Assembly (NCBI RefSeq): GCF_000316645.1
Contig: NC_019684.1
Span: forward strand, 2,571,501-2,635,500
From: Nostoc sp. PCC 7524
GTDB taxonomy: Bacteria; Cyanobacteriota; Cyanobacteriia; Cyanobacteriales; Nostocaceae
Direction: 5' to 3'
Length of the DNA: 64,000 nucleotides
Both the position numbers and the translations under genes were made by a program. Of the stretch, positions 19,680 through 29,676 are shown piece after piece. Below the pieces are notes generated by a model. It made no database searches, was not told the DNA's origin, and saw only the letters and a list, made by a program, of their open reading frames with translations. Positions within the stretch are counted from its first letter, which is position 1. Every line of letters starts with the position of its first letter.

Positions 19680-19778
19680 GGACTGGGGATTGGGGACTGG
19701 GGACTGGGAAGATAAGAAAGCAAACAAAGAGATATTTCCTATTGCCTATTGCCTATTGCCTATTGCCTATTGCCTATT
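19676..19778. repeat. Two tandem heptamer arrays
   Basis: A G-rich array (ggggatt/ggggact) at about 19676-19708, starting right at the kinase stop codon, and an attgcct array of about five and a half copies at 19738-19778. The open frame of the next gene extends through both but they are very unlikely to be translated. Confidence 0.85.
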
Positions 19779-19803
19779 AACATTAACTCTAGGAGAAAAT
19801 TTG

Positions 19804-20715
19804 ATGCAACCTGAAATAGTCTGTCATCTTTGGGAATCACTTTGGCAAGAATACAAAGCTAGAGTTAGTTATGCTCAAATTTATGAACAAATGATTACAT
19901 CTGCGGGTGGAACTGTCGCCAATGATCATATTGCTTTTCGGTCTTTGCGATTGGTTGTTGATAGCCACCAAGGTCAAGTTAACTTAGGAATTAATCACTT
20001 AGGACAAATAGCCACAGCTTTAGGTTATGTCCCATCTGGGGAGTATACTTTTCCTGAAACTCATCTTTATGCTCGTCATTATAGCCATCCACAGCAAGCA
20101 GAATTAGACTTGCCTAAGCTATTTATCAGTGAGTTAATTGTAGATGAATTACCTGAGCATATTGCTCAACTTATTTACACAACAGTCTCTACAATAGCTG
20201 AAGAAATGACCTCTTTGCTGGCTCCTTTGCAGCTAGAAGAAGAAGACTATCAACCTATTAACCAAAAACTTCAAAAAGTTTTTACTCGCCCTTGGCGCAC
20301 TCCTCTGCGTTCTGTTGTGGAAGAAGTCAATCAAGTCACTCAATATGGTGCTTGGGTACTGTTACACGGTTATGCTGTGAATCATTTTACGGGCTACGTT
20401 AATCGTCAGAATACACCAGCATATCCAGATATAGATACTACTGCTCGTGGTTTGGCTAACTTAGGTGTGCCAATGAAAGCAGAAATAGAAGGCAATGTTA
20501 GCTGTGGTTTACGTCAAACAGCTACTCAAGCAGTTAAGGAGATGGTGACAGTCATAGATGATATAAGTGGTAAGGAAATTCAAATTCCTTGGACTTATGC
20601 TTATTATGAAATTGCCCAGCGTTATTTAGTGGAGGTAGAGTCAGGGAAGTCTGAACTTTTTGCCGCTTTTTTAGGGAAAAATGCCCAGCAATTGTTTGAA
20701 ATGACTCGATTATAG
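19804..20715 (+). CDS. DUF1338 family 2-oxoadipate dioxygenase/decarboxylase-like protein
   Basis: 303 residues from the ATG at 19804, which has AGGAGA about eight bases upstream. The frame extends to 19669 only through heptamer repeats, so the longer version is rejected. Family features are the metal-site His and nearby Arg in NDHIAFRSLR, a second His in AVNHFTGYVNR, and a late Glu in YYEIAQRYL. In Pseudomonas HglS, a DUF1338 enzyme, the equivalent His, His and Glu bind a non-heme metal and the Arg binds substrate, converting 2-oxoadipate to 2-hydroxyglutarate in lysine breakdown. Whether this protein has the same substrate is inferred only. Confidence 0.82.
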   Translation: MQPEIVCHLWESLWQEYKARVSYAQIYEQMITSAGGTVANDHIAFRSLRLVVDSHQGQVNLGINHLGQIATALGYVPSGEYTFPETHLYARHYSHPQQAELDLPKLFISELIVDELPEHIAQLIYTTVSTIAEEMTSLLAPLQLEEEDYQPINQKLQKVFTRPWRTPLRSVVEEVNQVTQYGAWVLLHGYAVNHFTGYVNRQNTPAYPDIDTTARGLANLGVPMKAEIEGNVSCGLRQTATQAVKEMVTVIDDISGKEIQIPWTYAYYEIAQRYLVEVESGKSELFAAFLGKNAQQLFEMTRL

Positions 20716-20751
20716 CAATTCGATTTGATTTCAGAATTGACTTGTACAGGT

Positions 20752-20786
20752 GGGGAATAGGGAATCGGGAGTAGGGAGTAGGGAAG
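20752..20786. repeat. G-rich heptamer-type repeat
   Basis: Degenerate tandem gggaata/gggagta units downstream of the DUF1338 gene. Confidence 0.7.
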
Positions 20787-20876
20787 AAGCCTGTTTGAGT
20801 ATAAAAATCAAAGAGGAGTCCTATATAATTGATTAATTGGTGTCTCACCGATAATTGCTACATTTGTTTTATTCTT

Positions 20877-21041
20877 ATGACTGTAGAACTCCAGACCGAA
20901 AAAGACAAATTACAGGCAGACACTAATATCAAGATAAATCAAGAAGCCGAAAACGAAAAAATTTTATGTCCTCATTGTCAGCGCACCGCTACGAACGGTA
21001 TTAAATGTAAAGGTATCTGTGTCGCTGACAGTGACTATTAA
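20877..21041 (+). CDS. Small protein with a Cys4 zinc-binding-like motif
   Basis: 54 residues from the ATG at 20877 (MTVELQTEKDK); the frame is open upstream but without support. The C-terminal half has CPHC followed 11 residues later by CKGIC (C-x2-C ... C-x3-C), which could bind zinc or another metal. The N-terminal half is charged and probably helical. No family recognised. It lies between the DUF1338 gene and the WD40 gene on the same strand. Confidence 0.55.
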   Translation: MTVELQTEKDKLQADTNIKINQEAENEKILCPHCQRTATNGIKCKGICVADSDY

Positions 21042-21174
21042 GGTATGCTCTGCTACCTCTAACAGCACTGTGTTTGAAAGTTTAAATTAATACTAACAAC
21101 AGCAATATTAGTGTCCAAGTTGTGGTTATGCTTGACAATCAAGCTTTGTATCCTAGCTAGTTTGCTGCTGCTAT

Positions 21175-22578
21175 ATGAATTTGATTAACTTTGAATTTAT
21201 ATTGACTTTTATTTTGCCACAACTGATATATGCAACATTTCTTAGTGCAGTGATTGCAGCTATAGTTGGTGGTATTGTAGGACTAATAACGGGAGCGATC
21301 GCTCGTCGCATCAAGCATACCATTATCCCGGCCATGGTGGGTGCTTTCATAGGTACTATGTTGGTAGCCATGACTCCCATTTATGCTAGCCCAGAAACTT
21401 ATATAGGTGGCCCCTTTGGGGGACTGGCAATATTGTTGAAAATGATGGTTCTTGTACCAGCAGGTTCGATTATTGGGGGTGTGCTTGGTGCTGCTTATGA
21501 ACAGAAACTTACTTTCCAAGTCAAACGCCGGATAACTTGGATGGGGCTACTTTTCACCTATACTCTGATGGTGATTTTACTTTATTTTAATTTAGCACCT
21601 GCTGCTTTTCAGTTTGTTAAATCTAGTGGACAGGAGCCAAACTTTCTCCCCCGCATCGGTAGAATTATTGGCTATGAACAGAAATTTTCGGGATATAACC
21701 AGAGAATTAGTAGTTTAGCATTTACTCAAGATGGACAGCAATTAGTGATTGCTAACATCGGTGATATCAGAGTTTGGCAACTAGATACAGGGAAATTAGT
21801 CCACACCTTCCCAGGGCCGCCAGATGGTAGTACAACTCTCAATGATCAGATTATAGCGATCGCTATTACTCCAGATAATAAAACTTTAGTTACAGCCGCA
21901 CCACAACAAATACAACTCCGGGAACTAAAAAGCGGTAAAATTCTCCACAGGCTGGAAGGTTCTGATTACATCAAGTTGGCTCCAGATGCTAAAACTCTCA
22001 TCGGCTTCAAAAAAGCAGATAACCCTACAGCAGATGTGGGAATATGGGAACTCAGCAATCGCAAATTATTACGTACTATTCCCGCTAACATAGAAACTTT
22101 AGGCTCTGGTTATCCTGTGGATATAACTAGCGATGGTAAAACTTTAGTTATTGCCAATAGTTCTTACAGCAACCAGATAGAAATCAGGGACATTAATACA
22201 GGTAAGCGTCTGCAATCTTTTGGTGATAATCAAGGTAAGCGCATCAGCACCCTAGTAATCACACCAGATGGTAAAAATCTCATTACCGCCCAGAACAACA
22301 ATCTACAAATCTGGGATATGAATACAAAAAAAATAGTGAAAACTATTCCCAACGTCGGAACAGTCAATCATTTGCTAGTGACTCCAGATAGTCAAACTCT
22401 GATTAGTAGTGGTGATAGGTTGCACATTTGGCAAATTACCACAGGTAAAAAATTGTTAACTTGGCAAAGACCACCTAAAGTTTATACTACTGAAGTCGCA
22501 CTCAGTCCTGATGGTAAAATTCTCGCCGCTACTGATGATAGAGGGGTGAGGCTGTGGCGCTTGGCTTTGGCTAGATAG
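21175..22578 (+). CDS. Membrane-anchored seven-bladed WD40-like protein
   Basis: 467 residues. Residues 1-150 contain about four Gly-rich hydrophobic helices (VIAAIVGGIVGLITGAIA, MVGAFIGTMLVAM, GSIIGGVLGAAYE, LLFTYTLMVILLYF). From about residue 165 to the end there are seven WD40-type repeats, each with the pattern xxPDGKTLVTA...IxIWxxxTGK, enough to close a seven-bladed propeller. The membrane part probably places the propeller at one face of the membrane as a protein-binding platform. The ATG at 21175 is the only sensible start. Partners are unknown. Confidence 0.82.
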   Translation: MNLINFEFILTFILPQLIYATFLSAVIAAIVGGIVGLITGAIARRIKHTIIPAMVGAFIGTMLVAMTPIYASPETYIGGPFGGLAILLKMMVLVPAGSIIGGVLGAAYEQKLTFQVKRRITWMGLLFTYTLMVILLYFNLAPAAFQFVKSSGQEPNFLPRIGRIIGYEQKFSGYNQRISSLAFTQDGQQLVIANIGDIRVWQLDTGKLVHTFPGPPDGSTTLNDQIIAIAITPDNKTLVTAAPQQIQLRELKSGKILHRLEGSDYIKLAPDAKTLIGFKKADNPTADVGIWELSNRKLLRTIPANIETLGSGYPVDITSDGKTLVIANSSYSNQIEIRDINTGKRLQSFGDNQGKRISTLVITPDGKNLITAQNNNLQIWDMNTKKIVKTIPNVGTVNHLLVTPDSQTLISSGDRLHIWQITTGKKLLTWQRPPKVYTTEVALSPDGKILAATDDRGVRLWRLALAR

Positions 22579-23015
22579 TTGATGGAGATGCTCGACTTTT
22601 CAAATATAGCAGGTGGCAGGTGACAGGTGACAGGTGACAGGTGACAGGTGACAGGCTTGAAAGCCTCTTTGTACAACGGTTTTATGATTGCTTGATGTCC
22701 TAATCTATATGGCGACTGCTATAAGTCGGTCATCTGTTTTTTCACTCATAAACTATCACCAAGCACTGTGTAACAAAATATTAAAATTAACCTCTATCTT
22801 TCGATATAAATTGCAGTCAAAAATGAATTGTTTTAACTGCGAAACCAAAACCAATTTTTTTTTGCTATGGTGATCCCAAAGGAAATATTAAGCACTCGAC
22901 CAATGTAGAAATCACGATATTTCGTGTCTATTGGGCTGGGCATTGCAAGATAAACAAATAAATCCAAAATAAACTGAGTCTAAATAACCAGAGCATCAAT
23001 TGGGAGGTCATATTT
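22579..23015. other. Intergenic region upstream of ppsA
   Basis: 437 bases with a ggtgaca heptamer array (22611-22655) near its left end. The remainder is AT-rich and presumably carries the ppsA promoter. Short open frames in it look spurious. Confidence 0.5.
22611..22655. repeat. Tandem heptamer array (ggtgaca)
   Basis: About six copies of the heptamer ggtgaca. The same heptamer recurs after ppsA at 25515-25568. Confidence 0.85.
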
Positions 23016-25520
23016 ATGGTTACAGTATCTCATCACACTGTGGCTCAATACTCTAAAGAGAAATCACTTGTTCTCTGGTTTGATGAAGTAGGAATTGCGG
23101 ATATAGGCTTAGTTGGTGGAAAGAATGCCTCCTTGGGGGAAATGATTCAACAGTTAACACCCAAAGGCGTAAATGTCCCTACAGGGTTTGCTACTACTGC
23201 TTATGCTTATCGTTATTTCATCCAATCGGCGGGGTTAGAAGCGAAGTTAAGAGAACTATTTGCCGATTTGGATGTGGAAGATGTTAAAAACTTACAAGTC
23301 AGGGGAAAACAGGCGCGATCGCTCTTAATGAATACGCCATTTCCGTTAGAATTACAACAGGCGATCGCTAGTACTTATAAAAATTTATGTCAGTTATATA
23401 ATCCCAATACAGATGTAGCCGTGCGTTCTAGCGCCACCGCCGAAGACTTACCCGATGCTAGTTTCGCCGGACAGCAAGAAACCTATTTAAATGTGGTTGG
23501 TGTCGAAGGTGTACTGACAGCTTGTCATCGTTGTTTTGCTTCCCTATTTACCGACAGGGCTATTTCCTATCGCCACACCAAAGGATTTGATCACTTTAGC
23601 GTTGCCTTGGCGGTAGGTGTACAGAAAATGGTGCGTTCTGACTTAGCCACCTCTGGAGTGATGTTTTCGATTGACACTGAAACAGGCTTTAAAGATGCGG
23701 CTTTAATTACAGCTGCCTATGGCTTAGGAGAAAACGTTGTCCAGGGGACAGTTAACCCCGATGAATATTATGTATTTAAACCCACTTTAAAAACAGGGTT
23801 TCGTCCCATCATTGATAAAAAATTGGGCAGTAAAGACTTAAAAATGGTCTACGATGAAGGTTCAAATCTTACTAAGAATATACCTGTATCAAGCGTAGAA
23901 CAAAATAAATTTGCCCTGAGTGATGAAGATATTTTACAACTAGGGCATTGGACTTGTTTAATTGAAGAACATTATTCCCAAGTCCACGGTAGTCATACAC
24001 CAATGGATATTGAATGGGCGAAAGATGGGATGACAAATCAACTATTTATAGTGCAAGCCCGTCCAGAAACAGTACAGTCGCAGAAACAAGGTAACGTATT
24101 GCGGAGTTATCGGTTGGTGTTGGGGACTGGGGACTGGGTAAAAAATTCCCCCAAATCCCCCTCATCCCCCTCATCCCCCTCATCCCCTACTCCCCACTCC
24201 CTACTCCCCCTAACCACAGGTAGAGCAATCGGAGAAGCGATTAGTCAGGGAAAAGTGCGGGTAATTTTGGATGTCAAAGAAATAGAACAATTCCAGGCGG
24301 GGGAGGTGTTAGTTACCCAGAGAACAGATCCCGACTGGGAGCCGATTATGAAACGCGCCAGTGCGATTATTACCAATGCTGGGGGGCGTACTTGTCATGC
24401 AGCGATTATCGCACGAGAATTGGGTGTACCTGCGATCGTTGGTTGTGGTAACGCCACGGAAGTGTTAAGTACCAGTCAAGAAGTGACGGTTTCTTGTGCG
24501 GAAGGAGAAGAAGGTAAAGTTTATGCAGGATTATTACCTTTTGAAGTGGAAGAGGTGGCTTTAGAAAACTTACCTCGTACCCGTACTCAGATTTTAATGA
24601 ATGTGGGGAATCCCCAAGAAGCTTTGAGTTTATCGGCAATTCCTAATGATGGGGTAGGTTTAGCGCGGACTGAGTTTATTATTGCCAACCAAATCCAAAT
24701 TCATCCTCTGGCGTTGATTCACTACGACATATTAGAAGATGCACAAGCCAAAGCCAAAATTGCTGCCATCACCGCCATGTATGATGATAAACCCCAGTAT
24801 TTTGTCGATAAATTAGCCCAAGGGATAGGCAGAATTGCCGCCGCGTTTTATCCCAAACCTGTGATTGTGCGGATGTCTGATTTTAAGAGTAATGAATACG
24901 CCAACTTGGTAGGCGGCAGACAATTTGAACCAAAAGAAGAAAACCCCATGTTGGGCTGGCGGGGGGCAGCACGATACTATGATGCAGGTTACAAAGAAGG
25001 TTTTGCTTTAGAGTGTCAAGCCATCAAACGGGTACGGGAAGAGATGGGTTTAACTAATGTCATCCCCATGATTCCTTTCTGTCGCACTCCCGAAGAGGGG
25101 CATTTGGTTTTGGCGGAGATGGCAAAAAATGGACTCAAGCAAGGTGTGAACGACTTGCAGGTTTACGTAATGTGCGAGTTGCCGAGTAATGTAATTATGG
25201 CGGAACAGTTTGCTGCGGTATTTGACGGTTTCTCGATTGGTTCTAACGATTTAACTCAGTTGACACTAGGATTAGATAGAGATTCCGCCTTAGTGGCACG
25301 ATTGTTTGATGAACGCAGCCCGGCTGTGAAGCAAATGGTAAAAATGGCGATAGAAGCAGCGAAAAAACACAACCGTAAAATCGGGATTTGTGGACAAGCG
25401 CCCAGCGATTACCCAGAATTTGCTCAGTTTTTGGTAGAACAGGGCATTGATTCTATTAGTCTCAATCCTGATTCGGTGTTAAAAACTATGTTAGAGGTGG
25501 CGAAGGTAGAAAGTAGGTGA
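23016..25520 (+). CDS. ppsA: Phosphoenolpyruvate synthase
   Basis: 834 residues. Converts pyruvate, ATP and water to PEP, AMP and phosphate. Domains in order: N-terminal ATP-grasp-like domain (LVGGKNASLGEMIQ, VAVRSSATAEDLPDASFAGQQET), swivelling phosphohistidine domain with catalytic His in GGRTCHAAIIAREL, and C-terminal PEP/pyruvate barrel (GVGLARTEFI, FCRTPEEG, IGSNDLTQL, GICGQAPSDYPEF). Odd: residues ~367-400 between the first two domains are a Ser/Pro-rich stretch encoded by heptamer-type repeat DNA inserted in frame. All catalytic motifs are intact, so the enzyme is probably active. GGGAGG upstream of the ATG supports the start. Confidence 0.95.
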   Translation: MVTVSHHTVAQYSKEKSLVLWFDEVGIADIGLVGGKNASLGEMIQQLTPKGVNVPTGFATTAYAYRYFIQSAGLEAKLRELFADLDVEDVKNLQVRGKQARSLLMNTPFPLELQQAIASTYKNLCQLYNPNTDVAVRSSATAEDLPDASFAGQQETYLNVVGVEGVLTACHRCFASLFTDRAISYRHTKGFDHFSVALAVGVQKMVRSDLATSGVMFSIDTETGFKDAALITAAYGLGENVVQGTVNPDEYYVFKPTLKTGFRPIIDKKLGSKDLKMVYDEGSNLTKNIPVSSVEQNKFALSDEDILQLGHWTCLIEEHYSQVHGSHTPMDIEWAKDGMTNQLFIVQARPETVQSQKQGNVLRSYRLVLGTGDWVKNSPKSPSSPSSPSSPTPHSLLPLTTGRAIGEAISQGKVRVILDVKEIEQFQAGEVLVTQRTDPDWEPIMKRASAIITNAGGRTCHAAIIARELGVPAIVGCGNATEVLSTSQEVTVSCAEGEEGKVYAGLLPFEVEEVALENLPRTRTQILMNVGNPQEALSLSAIPNDGVGLARTEFIIANQIQIHPLALIHYDILEDAQAKAKIAAITAMYDDKPQYFVDKLAQGIGRIAAAFYPKPVIVRMSDFKSNEYANLVGGRQFEPKEENPMLGWRGAARYYDAGYKEGFALECQAIKRVREEMGLTNVIPMIPFCRTPEEGHLVLAEMAKNGLKQGVNDLQVYVMCELPSNVIMAEQFAAVFDGFSIGSNDLTQLTLGLDRDSALVARLFDERSPAVKQMVKMAIEAAKKHNRKIGICGQAPSDYPEFAQFLVEQGIDSISLNPDSVLKTMLEVAKVESR
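24112..24208 (+). repeat. In-frame heptamer-type repeat insertion within ppsA
   Basis: ggggactggggactgg at the left, then several catccccct units, then ctccccactccctactcccc. The sequence matches the intergenic G-rich heptamer family of this genome but keeps the ppsA frame open, encoding LGTGDWVKNSPKSPSSP and so on. Confidence 0.9.
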
Positions 25521-25568
25521 CAGGGAACAGGTGACAGGTGACAGGTGACAGGTGACAGGGAACAGGGG
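25515..25568. repeat. Tandem heptamer array (ggtgaca/gggaaca)
   Basis: About seven heptamers starting at the last codons of ppsA and ending just before the CRISPR leader. Confidence 0.85.
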
Positions 25569-25897
25569 AACCAGTTTCTGTAGGGATGGGTTTATCAGAA
25601 ATTTGTCTACCTACAGATTCACTGATTAAACCCGCCTCTACTATCTTTGATTGCAACTCGGTATGGACGAATGCGCGGATGGGTAGGTGTAGAGAAATGC
25701 TGTTTTGGAGAAATGGCTGTATTCCTTGTAGGGCAGTCTTTTGCCGAAAAATTAAATTAAAACCATCCGCGCACCTTGCCCAGTCTTGGTTTCAGCAATT
25801 TCCCTTAAACCAACTGACGTTTTTGCGTGTTATGATTAACCCATTCGCGAAACTGAACCTTGAAAACCAAATACAGACTAGCTTTCAGGCTGCCGCT
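25569..25897 (+). promoter_or_regulatory. CRISPR leader
   Basis: Non-coding stretch directly upstream of the first repeat. It contains tatgat at 25831, a plausible -10 element, which would start transcription about 55 bases before the first repeat. The block ttcgcgaaactgaaccttg follows. An open frame through this region (25586-25924) runs into the first repeat and is judged spurious. The direction agrees with the repeat, whose 3' end ATTGAAAC is the usual crRNA 5' handle. Confidence 0.65.
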
Positions 25898-28800
25898 ATT
25901 GCAATTTCAACTAATCCCTATTAGGGATTGAAACCACAACACAAACAGTTCGAGCCTCTGGGCTGGCTTAATTGCAATTTCAACTAATCCCTATTAGGGA
26001 TTGAAACTTCAGCGTGATTATGTGATCGATCAGTTACGATCCATTGCAATTTCAACTAATCCCTATTAGGGATTGAAACCAAATATAGTAAATGAACTAT
26101 CTAGCACTCGGACTATTGCAATTTCAACTAATCCCTATTAGGGATTGAAACAAGCCATTTTTACTTTCCGCGTAGACCCCTATTATTGCAATTTCAACTA
26201 ATCCCTATTAGGGATTGAAACAACTAATCGATTTGTACAGCCACCCGGTTGAGTTATTGCAATTTCAACTAATCCCTATTAGGGATTGAAACTTAGAAAT
26301 ATTCACCAAGTACGGCGGCTCTGCTCAAATTGCAATTTCAACTAATCCCTATTAGGGATTGAAACCACTGATTGATAACTTGGCTTAAACCTCCTATAGT
26401 TATTGCAATTTCAACTAATCCCTATTAGGGATTGAAACACTTGAATGTCGTTGTTTGTTTGCTGTGCTGTTTATTGCAATTTCAACTAATCCCTATTAGG
26501 GATTGAAACTACCCACCTGATTGGGTAGGTATTCAAGAAATGAGAATTGCAATTTCAACTAATCCCTATTAGGGATTGAAACCGGATGTCACATAGATAG
26601 ATGATTCATTTGTCGAATTGCAATTTCAACTAATCCCTATTAGGGATTGAAACTCAGGCTGGATAATCCATAAACCTTTACGCTTACCATTGCAATTTCA
26701 ACTAATCCCTATTAGGGATTGAAACAACTTACTTAAAAGCTTAGATTTTGCTGTAACCGATGCCAGCATTGCAATTTCAACTAATCCCTATTAGGGATTG
26801 AAACCTTTAACTTAACTCAGATGCCCTTAGCGGTTAAAGGCTACCAGATTGCAATTTCAACTAATCCCTATTAGGGATTGAAACAATCACGCCAGTGATT
26901 GGGATTGGGTACTGGGGAATTGCAATTTCAACTAATCCCTATTAGGGATTGAAACAAAATTTAAAAACTATCCGAGCCATGCGATCACGCCTCAAAGATT
27001 GCAATTTCAACTAATCCCTATTAGGGATTGAAACCCGAAGGGTAGGCAATGTGTGCGAAATAGTCGCAGGCACTTGCTTAAATAATTGCAATTTCAACTA
27101 ATCCCTATTAGGGATTGAAACCCCTTACTATACCGTATCGATTGATGGCAGAGGGGATTGCAATTTCAACTAATCCCTATTAGGGATTGAAACTTCCCCA
27201 GAGTATTTACCGCTTCTTGACTCTACAATTGCAATTTCAACTAATCCCTATTAGGGATTGAAACTAAAGCTAAACGCTATATTACTAAATTTGAACTAAA
27301 TTGCAATTTCAACTAATCCCTATTAGGGATTGAAACCTGCACTTACACCGCCTTGATTAGTGATGCCGATGATTGCAATTTCAACTAATCCCTATTAGGG
27401 ATTGAAACATCAGCTATGGTTCCCCCGATTCTCGGATTGATGGATTGCAATTTCAACTAATCCCTATTAGGGATTGAAACAGTGGTGAGAGGAATGGAGG
27501 GGGAATTAGGAAATTGCAATTTCAACTAATCCCTATTAGGGATTGAAACAAGTAGTTGACAAATGTAAAGCTAGGGACTACAGTTATAATTGCAATTTCA
27601 ACTAATCCCTATTAGGGATTGAAACGATTTTCGGAATCTACAAAAATTACCATGTATCGTCTAGCGAATTGCAATTTCAACTAATCCCTATTAGGGATTG
27701 AAACAATCAGCTATTCAACCTGCTGCACCTGAACAGGCAGATTGCAATTTCAACTAATCCCTATTAGGGATTGAAACTGATTCACCACGGGAGGCAAATT
27801 TTTTAATAACGACAAGATTGCAATTTCAACTAATCCCTATTAGGGATTGAAACATCTGGATAATTTACTGCATCCTTAGCTGCACCGAATTGATTGCAAT
27901 TTCAACTAATCCCTATTAGGGATTGAAACAAGCTGCTCCTCTGCTTTTCGCAGCAATGAAAAGTAAATTGCAATTTCAACTAATCCCTATTAGGGATTGA
28001 AACGGTGTGCCACTGGCGGCCAAGTTTTTCACACACTCGCCCCGATTGCAATTTCAACTAATCCCTATTAGGGATTGAAACTAGGGCTTCTCGCAACATT
28101 TCAATTGCTTGTTCTAATTGCAATTTCAACTAATCCCTATTAGGGATTGAAACCCCAAAGATACCAACAAGAGCATTAAAATCAATGCTTGCGGATTGCA
28201 ATTTCAACTAATCCCTATTAGGGATTGAAACGTAGAATTAATCGCAGATAACCCAGATGTAACCCTAGAATTGCAATTTCAACTAATCCCTATTAGGGAT
28301 TGAAACGAAAATAATATCACCAGAATCAAGGGTGATATGGCAATTGCAATTTCAACTAATCCCTATTAGGGATTGAAACGGGGAAGTCCAGCACTGTGCT
28401 GAAGTAATCCACCCACGATTGCAATTTCAACTAATCCCTATTAGGGATTGAAACACGGCGGCGGGGGTGGGGGTAGAGGAGGGACTACAACATTGCAATT
28501 TCAACTAATCCCTATTAGGGATTGAAACTTCTCGATACGCTAGCGCAGGCGTTGCTGTTTGCCCTCGAATTGCAATTTCAACTAATCCCTATTAGGGATT
28601 GAAACCTAAAGACGCTCAGATGGTGCAGGGGCGGATTAAATTGCAATTTCAACTAATCCCTATTAGGGATTGAAACTTGCGCCATATCGAGCAGGGGGTG
28701 GAAACCTACGAATTGCAATTTCAACTAATCCCTATTAGGGATTGAAACACCCACGTATCCAGTGACACGCTCAGTTTCAGAAATTGCAATTTCAACTAAT

Positions 28801-29481
28801 CCCTATTAGGGATTGAAACACGCCAAAAAGGTAGAAGGAACAACTATTGGTAATTGCAATTTCAACTAATCCCTATTAGGGATTGAAACCTGCTGCTAAG
28901 GCTTCCCCCATATACTTTTTAATAATTGCAATTTCAACTAATCCCTATTAGGGATTGAAACGTTTAATTGCATAGCAACCTGCAAAACGTCCTCTGCATT
29001 GCAATTTCAACTAATCCCTATTAGGGATTGAAACGCTCACATTCCCCGTCACCTCCCCGATGTGGGATAAGGGAGATTGATTGCAATTTCAACTAATCCC
29101 TATTAGGGATTGAAACAAGCTAGCCAGTTTTATTGGCGAAAAATGTACTATTTATTGCAATTTCAACTAATCCCTATTAGGGATTGAAACGGGCGACTTC
29201 CTCCCCTTGGGGGGAAGTGGTAGCTATTGCAATTTCAACTAATCCCTATTAGGGATTGAAACCTAGCCCTTAGCCCCCGCCAAATTAGGGAGCTAACATT
29301 GCAATTTCAACTAATCCCTATTAGGGATTGAAACACATTACAGGAGTTAGTTGAACTCCGTGGGGAATATTGCAATTTCAACTAATCCCTATTAGGGATT
29401 GAAACCGGCTGCGCCCAAAAAGATGCTTTGTTCCAATTCCTTAAATTGCAATTTCAACTAATCCCTATTAGGGATTGAAAC
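25898..29481 (+). CRISPR. CRISPR array, 49 repeats and 48 spacers
   Basis: 49 copies of a 37-base repeat that begins ATTGCAATTTCAACTAATCC and ends TATTAGGGATTGAAAC; by eye all copies are identical, including the last. The 48 spacers average about 37 bases (range about 32-44). The repeat contains the inverted pair AATCCC/GGGATT, a short hairpin suitable for Cas6-type processing, and leaves the 8-base handle ATTGAAAC, which fits type I or type III systems. No cas gene lies within the window, so maturation and interference proteins must be supplied from elsewhere. Confidence 0.98.
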
Positions 29482-29676
29482 ATTAATGCTAGGATATGAT
29501 TGGCGTAAAGAAGGATTACAAAAGATAAAGTTATTTTCTGATTTATTATAAATTAAGCAATGGCTGTTTAACAAAATCTTTGCAAATAAATACTATAAAA
29601 ATCAAACATAATTGAATTATTCCAATAAAAAATATGAAGCTTTTGATAAAGTAAATACAGATATGGAGGTAAGATT

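Noticed and set aside
19669..19803. N-terminal extension of the DUF1338 protein
   Set aside because: The extension is translated heptamer repeat DNA; the ATG at 19804 has a Shine-Dalgarno and begins where family similarity begins.
22688..22873. 61-codon open frame before ppsA
   Set aside because: Low-complexity, no start signal, not protein-like.
25586..25924. Open frame of 112 codons upstream of the CRISPR array
   Set aside because: It runs through the leader into the first repeat, has no recognisable domain and a basic, low-complexity composition; more likely leader sequence.
26719..26960. tRNA-like or other structured RNA within the array
   Set aside because: The only recurring fold is the CRISPR repeat hairpin; no cloverleaf or conserved tRNA motifs found here or elsewhere in the window.
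25898..29481. Interpretation of the array as ordinary tandem repeats
   Set aside because: Repeats are separated by unique sequences of nearly constant length, which is the CRISPR layout and not a tandem array.
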